Below, in pieces: positions 1 to 9,275 of a stretch of DNA of 44,598 nucleotides; position 1 is the stretch's first letter; every line of letters starts with the position of its first letter. This DNA is from an uncultured Granulosicoccaceae bacterium (GTDB taxonomy: Bacteria; Pseudomonadota; Gammaproteobacteria; Granulosicoccales; Granulosicoccaceae). The position numbers and the translations under genes were made by a program. Below the pieces are notes generated by a model. It was given only the letters and a program-made list of their open reading frames with translations. It did no database searches and was not told the DNA's origin. The stretch is taken from assembly GCA_938035525.1 (NCBI GenBank), contig CALHOI010000102.1, positions 1 to 44,598 of the forward strand. Reading direction: 5' to 3'.

Positions 1-2
1 GT

Positions 3-137
3 ACAGCGCTAGGTAATGGGTGCACATCAGGTCATGGCGTTTGTGGCTTATCACGCTTGTCATACCGATCTGTTATTGCCACCTGCGTATTTTTCCTCAC
101 CGCGGTAATCACCGTTTTTGTTGTCCGCCACATTTAA
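3..137 (+). CDS. YeeE/YedE family sulfur-transport protein, C-terminal fragment (gene starts before the window)
   Basis: The open frame entering at base 3 reads to a TAA at 135-137 and gives the last 44 residues of a membrane protein. It contains [12 protein letters not shown], the cysteine-bearing signature of the YeeE/YedE (TsuA-like) thiosulfate-transport family, followed by one hydrophobic segment ([16 protein letters not shown]). The next gene, 15 bases downstream, is the usual partner half of the same family, so the two probably form one split transporter in the inner membrane. The role in import of thiosulfate or another reduced sulfur species is family knowledge. The start and most of the protein lie outside the window. 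Confidence 0.85.
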   Translation, partial: TALGNGCTSGHGVCGLSRLSYRSVIATCVFFLTAVITVFVVRHI

Positions 138-152
138 AAAAAGAGCACAAAA

Positions 153-566
153 ATGAAAAATGTATCTGCTTTACTCATTGGATTACTTTTCGGGCTGGGC
201 CTGGTGGTATCGGGTATGGTCAATCCGGAAAAAGTATTGGGCTTTCTGGATTTCTTCGGCGCCTGGGATGCCTCTTTAGGGTTTGTTATGGGCGGCGCGG
301 TGGTTGTCACCTACTTTGGTTTTCGCTGGATTGGACGGGCTGGAAAACCATGGTTTGATATTAAATACCGAATCCCGTCTCGTACAGACATCAATACGCC
401 TCTGGTTGCAGGAGCGGCCCTTTTTGGCGTGGGTTGGGGACTGGTTGGATTGTGTCCCGGCCCTGCACTTGCCGCATTTGTGGTTGAACCTTTTGCACTA
501 CTGGTCTTTATTGCCGGTATGCTTGGTGGTATGTTAGTACCAAGAATATTAGGCATAGAGTCTTGA
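153..566 (+). CDS. YeeE/YedE family protein, second half (DUF6691 type)
   Basis: This 137-residue membrane protein has four likely transmembrane stretches: residues 4-22, about 40-58, 86-108 and 112-130. The segment GWGLVGLCPGPAL carries the conserved cysteine loop of the second YeeE/YedE repeat. It starts 15 bases after the preceding YeeE half and is surely co-transcribed with it. Paired small YeeE halves are common in proteobacteria and are linked to sulfur or persulfide handling. The transported species cannot be read from this window, since the upstream neighbours are missing. Confidence 0.85.
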   Translation: MKNVSALLIGLLFGLGLVVSGMVNPEKVLGFLDFFGAWDASLGFVMGGAVVVTYFGFRWIGRAGKPWFDIKYRIPSRTDINTPLVAGAALFGVGWGLVGLCPGPALAAFVVEPFALLVFIAGMLGGMLVPRILGIES

Positions 567-569
567 ATT

Positions 570-741
570 ATGAAAAGCACTAGTCGGGCAATTAAATCAA
601 ATGAGATCGCCACGTTTAAACGTGATGGCGTTGTGTTTATGTCCGGTCTTTTTGATGCCGTTTTCGTTCGTTCAGCGAGGACTAAAGCCCGGCGACAGAC
701 CAGGTACTGATCTTTACCCACAAATTTGGTCGCGACAATAA
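570..741 (+). pseudogene. Decayed N-terminus of a phytanoyl-CoA dioxygenase (PhyH)-like gene
   Basis: A short frame from the ATG at 570 to the TGA at 708-710 encodes 46 residues whose first part, EIATFKRDGVVFMSGLFD, looks like the conserved opening of PhyH-family Fe(II)/2-oxoglutarate dioxygenases. After that point the frame loses the resemblance. A neighbouring frame reads on through RGLKPGDRPGTDLYPQIW to a TAA at 739-741, which suggests a frameshift followed by loss of the rest of the gene. No catalytic HxD or distal His remains, so no function is expected. The match rests on roughly 20 residues. A chance open frame is possible. Confidence 0.42.
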
Positions 742-917
742 ATTCTAGAAATAAGCGCAAGCAATTTATATTAATCAATATATTGGCAAAAACAAACACC
801 CGTCACACTATCAATTCAATAATCATGTCTCTTTCCTGAATGCGCGTTTCAGATGGCTTGTGCTGCAAGCGATACACGCATTGCAACACACATTTAACAC
901 GGTACAAGGAGATAGTA

Positions 918-1430
918 TTGAGCATTAATCTACAAGGCAAAATTCGAGCAGCCCTTTTTCTGACAACTTTCTCAGTCATCGGATTAACAGGTTGCGCCAG
1001 CGTTGGCACTGTCAGCGAGTCCAATCGTGCTGTTTCTGGCCAATATGATGGAACTTGGTTGGTTAACGTACAGAAGTCAGCTGGGCTGCAATATGTCAAC
1101 GGATGGAACATGCAATGTGGGGATATGACCAATACTTTCCCAGTTAAAGTCGAAGATGGCATGCTGTATTTTGGCAACAGTAAGCAGCAAATAAAAACAG
1201 GGGTATCAGAATCAGGTCGATTTAAACTAATTGTCCCACTTGGTGACATAGCTTCCGCCTCCCAGCAGTCCAGCACGTCTATGGCAAACGGTGATGTCAA
1301 AGTGATTCTGCGAGGAAGCCTGAACCAAGATAAACAAAAAGGCCACATAACTTATGGTGTTGCCGAAGTGGGTTACGGTGGCTGCACAGCCAAGACGAAA
1401 TTTAACCGTGCCAAAGATGCAGCCATTTAG
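918..1430 (+). CDS. Small secreted lipoprotein of unknown function
   Basis: I place the start at the TTG at 918-920, because AAGGAG at 906-911 sits 6 bases before it and the protein then begins with a clean signal peptide. The frame stays open back to an ATG at 840. The hydrophobic stretch AALFLTTFSVIGLTGC ends in the lipobox LTGC, so a lipid-modified Cys is expected after cleavage. The mature part is about 145 residues, with two more Cys (in MQCGDM and GYGGCTAK) that could form a disulfide, and beta-rich character with GTW near its start. I do not recognise a named family. It stands alone, followed by a 10-bp hairpin. Confidence 0.8.
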   Translation: MSINLQGKIRAALFLTTFSVIGLTGCASVGTVSESNRAVSGQYDGTWLVNVQKSAGLQYVNGWNMQCGDMTNTFPVKVEDGMLYFGNSKQQIKTGVSESGRFKLIVPLGDIASASQQSSTSMANGDVKVILRGSLNQDKQKGHITYGVAEVGYGGCTAKTKFNRAKDAAI

Positions 1431-1483
1431 GAACAATTAGCGCTTAATACCCAATAGCAACATAATTCCGAATGATAACTTTA

Positions 1484-1514
1484 ATGTGGAGCCTCCTAAT
1501 ATGCGGCTCCACAT
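1484..1514 (+). terminator. Hairpin after lipoprotein gene, possible terminator
   Basis: ATGTGGAGCC (1484-1493) is perfectly complementary to GGCTCCACAT (1505-1514) with an 11-base loop. It lies 53 bases past the lipoprotein stop. There is no T-run after it, so it may be an mRNA-stabilising or processing hairpin rather than a classical intrinsic terminator. Confidence 0.45.
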
Positions 1515-1762
1515 GCAGCTTCGCGCATCCCAAAGCGAGCACGACCAAGATCAAGAACTGACTTACCTCTTATCATCACCTAAATTTTTTATTTGTGTTG
1601 GTCATTCAATTGGCCAATCAAGCGACTCTTCTTTAGCCCTTGCACGCTCATAATCAGAAGCCAACTTTTGTCAGGGATTTGTTGCCCTAACCACTGTTTC
1701 TCATAAACAATCTATTCCTAATTAGTACTCGAGTTCTTGTAGCTCTCAACCCTAAATATTTT

Positions 1763-1779
1763 TGCACAACAAAGGTGCA
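1763..1779. promoter_or_regulatory. NtrC-type enhancer site
   Basis: TGCACA-ACAAA-GGTGCA fits the known NtrC box (TGCAC, 5-6 base centre, GTGCA) almost perfectly and is a dyad. It sits about 96 bases upstream of the sigma-54 promoter, a normal enhancer distance. A lone half-site AGTGCA at 1806-1811 may add weak binding. This implies nitrogen-starvation control of glnK-amtB. Confidence 0.75.
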
Positions 1780-1865
1780 AATATGAGTTTATGCAGCCTC
1801 ACATCAGTGCAACCAAAGACGGCATTGACCCACACCCAACACCTAAACAGTTGTTTTTAATATAA

Positions 1866-2267
<402 letters not shown>

Positions 2268-2318
2268 ATCACAAACCAAATTCAATTTTAATTACTAAAT
2301 AAACTGAGGAAAAAACTA

Positions 2319-3563
2319 ATGGAACCCACAATAGAATTGAGTTATGCGCTCGACACATTTTACTTTCTTGTTTGTGGTGCACTGGTGATGTGGATGGCAG
2401 CGGGATTCGCCATGCTTGAAGCTGGCATGGTTCGCGCAAAAAACACTGCTGAAATACTGACAAAGAATATTTCGTTGTTTGCTACTGCCTGCATTATGTA
2501 CATGCTGGTGGGCTATAACCTGATGTACCCCGGTGACAATGTCATCAGTGCATTGATGCCAAACCTCTCGTTCCTGCTTGGTGCTGAAAACACCGCCGAT
2601 GCTATGTCGGGCGATGATGCACCGTACTATGCAGCACGTTCAGATTTTTTCTTCCAAGTGGTGTTTGTTGCCACGGCCATGTCAATTGTTTCAGGTGCGG
2701 TGGCTGAACGAATGAAACTGTGGGCGTTTTTGTTGTTCGCTGTAGTCTTTACTTCCGTGATTTATCCGGTGCAGGGTTATTGGAAATGGGGTGGCGGTTA
2801 TCTGGACCAAGCAGGTTTTCAAGACTTTGCTGGTTCCGGTGTTGTGCATTTGTGTGGCGCCGTTGCCGCCCTGGCAGGTGTATTACTACTAGGAGCACGC
2901 AAAGGCAAATACAGCGCTAATGGTTCTGTTAACCCAATACCTGGCGCAAACATGCCGTTGGCTACACTGGGTACCTTTGTGTTGTGGCTGGGCTGGTTCG
3001 GATTTAATGGCGGTTCACAACTAAAAATGGCCAGCTTTGATGACGCCAATGCGGTTGCCGCAATCTTTGTCAACACAAACATGTCTGCAGCCGGTGGTGT
3101 AGTAGCTGCACTGCTGACTGTTCGCTTCATGTGGGGCAAAGCTGATTTAACCATGGCACTCAATGGTGCTTTGGCCGGCTTAGTTGCCATTACAGCGGAA
3201 CCGTTGATGCCATCACCACTGGTTGCCACATTGATAGGTGCTGCCGGCGGTATTTTAGTGGTTATGTCTATTATCACACTCGATAAACTGAAAATTGATG
3301 ACCCAGTTGGTGCTATTTCAGTGCATGGTATCGTTGGTATCCTGGGTGTTATGGTCGTGCCCCTAACCAATGGTGACGCTACTTTTGGCGCACAGGGATT
3401 AGGGCTGGCCATGATCATTGGCTGGACGTTTGTAACCAGCTTGATTCTCTGGGGTTTGATCAAGCTTATTTTTGGTCTGCGTGTATCTGAAGAGGAAGAA
3501 TACGAGGGCGTGGATATATCAGAGTGTGGTATTGAGGCTTATCCGGAATTCACCAATCGATAA
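2319..3563 (+). CDS. amtB: Ammonium transporter AmtB
   Basis: The 414-residue protein is an inner-membrane ammonium channel with about 11 transmembrane helices. Recognisable are FAMLEAGMVRAKN near the N-terminus, the substrate-binding Asp in FQDFAGSGVVH, the first pore histidine in that same segment, and the second pore histidine in GAISVHGIVGILG. GAGG precedes the ATG by 8 bases. No long signal peptide is evident, unlike some AmtB proteins. It ends with an acidic cytoplasmic tail (EEEEYEGVD). It is co-transcribed with glnK, whose product should bind its cytoplasmic face, and is closed by the terminator at 3592-3630. Confidence 0.97.
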   Translation: MEPTIELSYALDTFYFLVCGALVMWMAAGFAMLEAGMVRAKNTAEILTKNISLFATACIMYMLVGYNLMYPGDNVISALMPNLSFLLGAENTADAMSGDDAPYYAARSDFFFQVVFVATAMSIVSGAVAERMKLWAFLLFAVVFTSVIYPVQGYWKWGGGYLDQAGFQDFAGSGVVHLCGAVAALAGVLLLGARKGKYSANGSVNPIPGANMPLATLGTFVLWLGWFGFNGGSQLKMASFDDANAVAAIFVNTNMSAAGGVVAALLTVRFMWGKADLTMALNGALAGLVAITAEPLMPSPLVATLIGAAGGILVVMSIITLDKLKIDDPVGAISVHGIVGILGVMVVPLTNGDATFGAQGLGLAMIIGWTFVTSLILWGLIKLIFGLRVSEEEEYEGVDISECGIEAYPEFTNR

Positions 3564-3591
3564 GACAATACAACAGCTGTAACTTTAATAG

Positions 3592-3630
3592 CGAGGTCCG
3601 ACTGCATTCCCGGTCGGACCTCGTTTTTTT
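3592..3630 (+). terminator. Strong intrinsic terminator after amtB
   Basis: CGAGGTCCGAC (3592-3602) pairs perfectly with GTCGGACCTCG (3613-3623), a GC-rich 11-bp stem with a 10-base loop, followed by a run of seven T (3624-3630). It lies 29 bases after the amtB stop and just before the 3' end of the convergent dehydrogenase gene. Confidence 0.92.
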
Positions 3631-3652
3631 CTTTGCATAAAAGACAACGCTT

Positions 3653-6076
3653 TTAGCTACGCAAACGCTCGCCTTTAGGATCAAAAGGCGCATCGCTTAA
3701 TAACCTTGCATTGTGATCCAGACCCAATATCGCAACATGAAATTCATTGTTGTTTTCCAGCTGAGTCGCCTTGATAAATGCCAGAGCCAAGGACTTATCA
3801 ACACCAAAGCCGTAAGACCCAGAACTCACACGACCAACTGGCGTACCGTCTTTTAAAAATACCGGCTCGCCACCACTGGCGTCAGCATTATGGGCCACTT
3901 CGATCTCCAATAAGACCAGTTTTTCGCGTGGCGGTTTATCTTTTAAAGCAATATAGGCCTCTCGACCCAGAAACTCTGGCTTATCCAGTTTAATCAACCT
4001 ATCCAAACCCACCTCTTGCGGCCAGTATTCTGGTGAGTACTCGCGACCCCAACTGCCATAGCCCTTTTCAACTCGCAAAGATAACAACGACCGACCGCCC
4101 ACTGGCACAACGTTAAGTGATTCACCTGCTTCAAATAAGGCATCGTACAAGGCCATCTGTTGCGATTCTTCGACGTATATTTCCCAACCAAGATCACCCG
4201 TGAAGGAGACCCGCAGCCCTATTGCATTTATACCGGCAATCGTTATCTGCTTTGATCGCATAAACGGCCAAGCCTCATTTGACAAATCACTGTTTGTCAA
4301 ACGCGATAATAGCTCGCGCGAATTTGGGCCAGCTACGTTAAAACCACAATGCGATACCGTGTTTGACTCAAATGAAACACTGTCAGGCCTTGGCACCATT
4401 TTAAAAAAACGGTGATGATAACGCTCAGCCATGCCCGAGCCAACCATCCAATAATCGTCTTGCGCCAGTTGCGTTATAGTAAAGTCACCGGCTATGCCAC
4501 CGCGTTTGCCCAACAAAGGTGTTAAACAAGATCGACCGTCAACACGCGGTACCTTGTTTGCAACGACACGGTCTAACCAATCACCAGCACCCTTGCCTTT
4601 AATTCGGTATTTACCAAAATTGGATACATCTATAACACCAACGCTATTGCGCAATGCACGACATTCGGCGCCAACCGGTTCAAACCAGTCTTGTCGATCA
4701 AACCCATAACTTTCCGTTGGTGATGTGCCAGCACCACCGAACCACAGTGGGTGCTCCCAGCCATAGTTCAAACCAAACACGGCACCTTTGTCTTTTTGTG
4801 TTTGGTAAACCGGGCGTGTACGTACCGGTCTGCCAGCGTCGCGTTCCTCATAGGGGAAGTGAATTTTAAATCGGTTTGCATAGCAATCCATCGCACGTTC
4901 CATGATGTATGTTTTAGGCGTCCAATCACCGTATCGCGCCATGTCCCACGCAAACATATCGAGTTCGGTTTCTCCTTCTACTATCCACTGAGCCAACTGG
5001 CTGCCCAAACCACCGGACTGGCTGTAACCGGGAATGATGCCGTTACAACAATAGTAGTTTTCGAGTTCGGGCACGGGCCCAAACAAAGCTGAACTATCGG
5101 GTGACCAGATCATGGGGCCATTAATGACGCGTTTAATACCCGCCTCTCCCAGCACCGGAACACGATTACAGGCGCGTTCCATGTTGTCTTCTATACGCTC
5201 CAGATCGTCAGGTAGCAACTCGTGACCAAAATCCATTGGGGTTCCATCAACAGCCCAAAAACGACCATCGCGTTCGTAGGCACCAACCAGTAAACCATTA
5301 CCTTCTTGACGCAGGTAATACTCGCCGTCGCGATCCGCTACCGAGGGTAACCTTTGCGGCATGGCTTCTACTTCGGGGATGGACTCGGTAACAAAGTATT
5401 GATGTTCCATGGTCATCAGGGGTAACTCGAAACCGGCCAGCTTTGCAACTTCCCTACCCCATAAACCAGCCGCGTTAACCACCACGTCAGCCTGTATGTT
5501 GCCCTTGGGTGTAATCACATCCCAGCCACCGTCATTGCGTTGATTGGTTTCAATGACAGGTGTGAAGCGATGAATATCGGCACCGCGTGCTCTGGCACCA
5601 GCAGCATAAGCCTGGGTAACACCAGATGGGTCGACATTGCCACCATCAGGTTCAAACATAACGCAGCGGATACCACTGTAATCCACTAAGGGATGCAATT
5701 TTTTTGCTTCATCGATGGTCACTTCATAAAAGTCCACGCCGAAATAACGCGCTTTAGCGGCTTGCAACCGTAGTTGGTGTTCGCGTTCAACCGTTTGCGC
5801 CAGGTATAAAGAGCCAGACTGAAAAATCCCACAACCCTGGCCGGTTTCTTTTTCAAGCTCCTTATATAGATTCATGGTGTAGTACTGCAGCTTGGAGATG
5901 TTGTTGTGATCGTGCAAACCGTGAATATTGGCTGCTGCATGCCAAGTAGAACCAGAAGTGAGCTCATCGCGCTCAAGCAGCACGACATCCGTCCAACCAA
6001 GTTTGGTCAGGTGATACAAAATGCTGCATCCCACTAAACCACCACCAATAACAACTGCCTGTGCGTGTGTTTTCAT
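3653..6076 (-). CDS. Dimethylglycine/sarcosine dehydrogenase-like flavoprotein (DAO-FAO-GcvT)
   Basis: I start at the ATG at 6076, giving 807 residues. The open frame extends to 6154, but the Rossmann fold GGGLVGCSILYHL begins only nine residues after this ATG. The N-terminal half is a DAO-type FAD domain with TSGSTWHAA, whose His is the covalent flavin site in dimethylglycine and sarcosine dehydrogenases. The C-terminal half is a GcvT-like tetrahydrofolate-binding domain (FTGDLGWEIY, GLDRLIKLDK). Such enzymes oxidise N-methyl groups of dimethylglycine, sarcosine or relatives and pass the one-carbon unit to folate. The exact substrate is unknown. It is divergent from the 3-hydroxyisobutyrate dehydrogenase gene, 92 bases away. 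Confidence 0.9.
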   Translation of the reverse strand: MKTHAQAVVIGGGLVGCSILYHLTKLGWTDVVLLERDELTSGSTWHAAANIHGLHDHNNISKLQYYTMNLYKELEKETGQGCGIFQSGSLYLAQTVEREHQLRLQAAKARYFGVDFYEVTIDEAKKLHPLVDYSGIRCVMFEPDGGNVDPSGVTQAYAAGARARGADIHRFTPVIETNQRNDGGWDVITPKGNIQADVVVNAAGLWGREVAKLAGFELPLMTMEHQYFVTESIPEVEAMPQRLPSVADRDGEYYLRQEGNGLLVGAYERDGRFWAVDGTPMDFGHELLPDDLERIEDNMERACNRVPVLGEAGIKRVINGPMIWSPDSSALFGPVPELENYYCCNGIIPGYSQSGGLGSQLAQWIVEGETELDMFAWDMARYGDWTPKTYIMERAMDCYANRFKIHFPYEERDAGRPVRTRPVYQTQKDKGAVFGLNYGWEHPLWFGGAGTSPTESYGFDRQDWFEPVGAECRALRNSVGVIDVSNFGKYRIKGKGAGDWLDRVVANKVPRVDGRSCLTPLLGKRGGIAGDFTITQLAQDDYWMVGSGMAERYHHRFFKMVPRPDSVSFESNTVSHCGFNVAGPNSRELLSRLTNSDLSNEAWPFMRSKQITIAGINAIGLRVSFTGDLGWEIYVEESQQMALYDALFEAGESLNVVPVGGRSLLSLRVEKGYGSWGREYSPEYWPQEVGLDRLIKLDKPEFLGREAYIALKDKPPREKLVLLEIEVAHNADASGGEPVFLKDGTPVGRVSSGSYGFGVDKSLALAFIKATQLENNNEFHVAILGLDHNARLLSDAPFDPKGERLRS

Positions 6077-6168
6077 ATTGGTTGCAATGCTCGTGTTAAA
6101 CAATTGACTCACAGCGTAACGCAGAATACTGATATCGTACAATGCTGTTACCACACAGGGGTCGCTTC

Positions 6169-7020
6169 ATGAACATCGGTTTTATCGGTCTGGGAAATAT
6201 GGGTGCGCCGATGGCAAGTAACCTTGCTAAGGCGGGCCATGCAGTAAACGGGTTTGACCTTACAGCGCCCTGCCCTGAAGGCGTCAATCAGGTAGCAGAT
6301 GCAAGCGTTGCGGTATCAGGTGCTGACATCGTCATTACTATGCTGCCTGATGGATCAACAGTGCGCACTGTGGCTGACTCAATTATTCCGGCAATGTCGG
6401 CAGGCGCCGTGTGGGTCGACTGCTCAACTATCGACGTTGAGAGTGCCCGCGCAGTTGCGAGTCAGGCCGTTGATGCCGGCGTGCTGGCTCTGGATGCTCC
6501 TGTATCCGGTGGTGTTGTTGGTGCTGCAGCCGGTAGTCTGACGTTTATGACAGGTGGTTCTGTTGACGCGTATCAACGCGCCTTACCTTTGTTGGATATC
6601 ATGGGGCAAAAATCGGTTCATTGCGGTGACTCAGGCCATGGGCAAGCGGCAAAGATTTGCAATAACATGATTCTGGCCTCTACCATGATCGCCACCTGCG
6701 AAGCATTTGTACTGGCGGATAAACTGGGCCTTGATCGACAAGCCATGTTCGACGTAGTGTCAACGTCATCAGGCTACAGTTGGACAATGAACGTGTATTG
6801 CCCGGCAACCGGCGTTGGCCCGGAAAGCCCGGCGGACAATAACTTTAAGCCTGGCTTTGCAGCCGACTTGATGCTCAAAGATCTTCGCCTGTCGCAAGAT
6901 GCCGCTACCAGTGTCAACGCCAATACACCCATGGGTCAACGCGCCGCAGAGTTTTACGAAGAATTTGTTCAATCAGGTGGCTCTGGGAAAGACTTCTCCG
7001 CTGTTATCGAAGCGCTATAA
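6169..7020 (+). CDS. mmsB: 3-hydroxyisobutyrate dehydrogenase
   Basis: The start is set at the ATG at 6169 because MNIGFIGLGNMGAPMA is the family's NAD-binding opening. An in-frame start at 6142 would add nine unlikely residues. The 283-residue protein has the substrate loop DAPVSGGVVGA, the catalytic lysine segment GHGQAAKICNNM, and the C-terminal GVGPESPADN and MLKDLRLSQDA blocks typical of MmsB. It oxidises 3-hydroxyisobutyrate to methylmalonate semialdehyde in valine breakdown. The partner mmsA is not in the window. The wider family includes 2-(hydroxymethyl)glutarate dehydrogenase of the nicotinate pathway nearby, so another beta-hydroxyacid is possible, though the C-terminal blocks favour MmsB. 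Confidence 0.87.
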   Translation: MNIGFIGLGNMGAPMASNLAKAGHAVNGFDLTAPCPEGVNQVADASVAVSGADIVITMLPDGSTVRTVADSIIPAMSAGAVWVDCSTIDVESARAVASQAVDAGVLALDAPVSGGVVGAAAGSLTFMTGGSVDAYQRALPLLDIMGQKSVHCGDSGHGQAAKICNNMILASTMIATCEAFVLADKLGLDRQAMFDVVSTSSGYSWTMNVYCPATGVGPESPADNNFKPGFAADLMLKDLRLSQDAATSVNANTPMGQRAAEFYEEFVQSGGSGKDFSAVIEAL

Positions 7021-7189
7021 TTTTATAAGCTAACACCGTCCGCATGGACACTATGGAGTCCAAAAAAGACTCATGCGAAGAACGCCTCTTTGAGGGCGTG
7101 TAGTGACAGCGATAATGCGTGCATCAATGATTTCACTTTTTGTCATTCTCCCCTATTAACAACATGAAAGTCATGGCGGCCCAAAGGAA

Positions 7190-9094
7190 CTAAACGGTAC
7201 TACCAATAAACCCACCCGACTGTCGAGCCCACAGTTTGCTGTACAAGCCATCAGAATTAACCAGCTGCTCGTGTGTTCCCTGCTCGACTATCTGCCCTTT
7301 ATCCAGTACAACCAGCCTGTCCATTGTGGCTATTGTTGATAACCGATGCGCAATCGCCAATGTGGTTTTATCACGCATTAGCATTTCCAGATTAGCTTGA
7401 ATCTCGGCCTCGGCTTCTGAATCCAGCGCGGAGGTTGCTTCGTCGAGTAGCAAAATACCAGCGTCTTTAAGTATGACGCGCGCTATGGCAATTCGCTGCC
7501 GCTGGCCGCCAGATAACTTGACACCGCGATCGCCAACGTAAGCATCTAACCCCATGCGCCCTTCTTTGTCTTTAAGGTCTTGAATAAAGTCATTGGCTTC
7601 AGCCAGATCTGCGGCGCGTTCTACTTGAGCATCAGTCGCGTTGGGTGCCCCGTACTTGATGTTCTCTCTTATTGAACGGTTCAACAGAAAAACATCCTGA
7701 GTAACGACACCGATTTCTCGGCGCAGGGATGCCTGCGTTACCTCCCGGACGTTTTGATCATCAACGCTGATGCTTCCTTGGTCAACATCCCGCAGTCTTA
7801 ACAACAGCGCAATCAACGTGGACTTGCCCGCTCCTGACAATCCTACCAAGCCTACTTTTTCGCGCGGTGCGACTGTCAAGCTAAGGTTATCAATGATGGC
7901 TTTATGGCTGTGTTTACTTTCGATGTCAGCATCTTTGCCGTTATCGGATTGACCAGCCGTGTTAGCGTAGGCGTAACTAACATTATCAAACCTGATTTCA
8001 CCTTGCTTTGGTATAAACACCGGCGCATTAGGCACATCTTGCACGGTTGGTTTTGTCGTTATTACCGGCATGGCATCTTTTATTGTGCCCAGCGCTTGTG
8101 AAACCGTTTGGCCCAGCCCAATAAACGCATACGAGGAGTTTAGTAAGCTTCGAGTGATAGTTGCAGCGGCGACAAAATCGCCCACACTGACAATGCCATC
8201 AATCATTCCCCAGATACTAACCGCAAATATGGACACCGCTAATGCAGCATTGCTTAATCGCACTGCGAGATTACTGCCGATGTAATAGCGCGTCTCCTGA
8301 TGCGCGGTTTTAATGGTGTCTTGCATGACCTTACGGATTGCATCACCTTCGCTGGCTTCCGCGCTGAATGCTTTGACCATGGCAATATTGCTGTAAACGT
8401 CGGTCATGACACCAGTTGCACGCGAAGTGGCTTCTGCGACTTTCTCTGATTTTTGCATGAATATCGGTATCACTTTCCAGGCAATCACGATGTTCACCAC
8501 TATCCATACAACAACCGGCACTGCCAGTGGCCACGCTAAAAAAGCCAATAGTCCAACAGAGCCTATAAATTGAATGACAAACTGAGGAATGACTCGAATA
8601 GATAATATCAACTGACGCTGAACCGAGCGTGTAACCTGCTGTATTCTAGAGGCAACCTGACCGGCATAGATATCCTCAAAAAAAGCGACGTCCTGATTTT
8701 CCACAGATTTGTGTGCTTGCCAAGTCATGGCAGCAGGCAATAGAACTTCTACGGTCTGGCTTAAAAAACAGTCCTCTATAAACGATACCAACGGATCAAT
8801 TAACAGTATCACCAAGCCAAACAAAAGAATAAGCAACAAACTGCTCGACAGAAAAGCTTGAGCACCATTAGCAACTACACCATCAACGATGTGAGCCAGC
8901 ATCCACACCACATAAAATCCGATTAAAGAGGAAAGCACGGTGAGCAACCCAACAACAAACAGCGGTTGCCGAAACTTTTTGGCAAAGTGCCAAACAAGTT
9001 GAAACGAGCCTGAGTCAGGCAGAGTGGTAATGGGAAGATCGAGCGGTTTTATTAACGTCTCGAACGGGCGAAAGATGCGATCAGCCAAGTTCAT
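7190..9094 (-). CDS. ABC exporter, fused membrane and ATPase domains
   Basis: This 634-residue protein is a half-transporter of the MsbA/lipid-and-drug exporter type. Residues about 40-350 form a six-helix membrane domain. The ATPase half has Walker A GLSGAGKST near residue 422, Q-loop VTQDVFLL, signature LSGGQRQR near residue 530, Walker B ILLLDEATSALD, and the switch histidine in AIAHRLST. It should work as a homodimer in the inner membrane. It starts 173 bases behind the 6-hydroxynicotinate reductase-like gene on the same strand, so it could be read from that operon, but a repeat array sits between them. The cargo is unknown. Confidence 0.92.
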   Translation of the reverse strand: MNLADRIFRPFETLIKPLDLPITTLPDSGSFQLVWHFAKKFRQPLFVVGLLTVLSSLIGFYVVWMLAHIVDGVVANGAQAFLSSSLLLILLFGLVILLIDPLVSFIEDCFLSQTVEVLLPAAMTWQAHKSVENQDVAFFEDIYAGQVASRIQQVTRSVQRQLILSIRVIPQFVIQFIGSVGLLAFLAWPLAVPVVVWIVVNIVIAWKVIPIFMQKSEKVAEATSRATGVMTDVYSNIAMVKAFSAEASEGDAIRKVMQDTIKTAHQETRYYIGSNLAVRLSNAALAVSIFAVSIWGMIDGIVSVGDFVAAATITRSLLNSSYAFIGLGQTVSQALGTIKDAMPVITTKPTVQDVPNAPVFIPKQGEIRFDNVSYAYANTAGQSDNGKDADIESKHSHKAIIDNLSLTVAPREKVGLVGLSGAGKSTLIALLLRLRDVDQGSISVDDQNVREVTQASLRREIGVVTQDVFLLNRSIRENIKYGAPNATDAQVERAADLAEANDFIQDLKDKEGRMGLDAYVGDRGVKLSGGQRQRIAIARVILKDAGILLLDEATSALDSEAEAEIQANLEMLMRDKTTLAIAHRLSTIATMDRLVVLDKGQIVEQGTHEQLVNSDGLYSKLWARQSGGFIGSTV

Positions 9095-9185
9095 TAATGC
9101 CGCTCTCCATATAAGCTTAGTAAGGGCTACTTACGGGAGAACTATAAACCACTTCAGCGCTAGTTTTGTTGCTATTGATGAAATA

Positions 9186-9275
9186 CTGCTTAGCAAACTC
9201 GCCTACCGAATCTGCTTACCAAATCCGCTCACCAAATCCGCTCACCAAATCTGCTCACCAAATCTGCTCACCAAT
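9186..9275. repeat. 13-bp tandem repeat array
   Basis: About seven head-to-tail copies of a 13-base unit close to CTGCTCACCAAAT run from 9186 to 9275. The five at 9212-9275 are nearly identical and the two at 9186-9211 are degenerate. The array overlaps the last codons and stop of the hnr-like gene and otherwise fills the gap to the ABC exporter. Confidence 0.9.

Noticed and set aside
1589-1711. Minus-strand frame of about 40 codons in the glnK upstream gap with protein-like wording
   Set aside because: It has no start codon with a ribosome site and no family match I recognise. Probably chance.
2819-3463. Long minus-strand open frame (214 codons) within amtB
   Set aside because: It is antisense to the well-supported amtB and its sequence has no membrane or domain pattern of its own.
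6169-7020. 2-(hydroxymethyl)glutarate dehydrogenase of the nicotinate route
   Set aside because: Same superfamily and close to the hnr locus, but the C-terminal blocks (GVGPESPADN, MLKDLRLSQDA) fit MmsB better and it is on the other strand beyond the ABC gene.
7021-7189. Hairpin-like ACGCC/GGCGT element after mmsB
   Set aside because: The stem is short and interrupted, without a T-run in place, so I do not call a terminator.
9186-9275. CRISPR array
   Set aside because: The 13-bp units are directly adjacent with no unique spacers and no cas genes are near.
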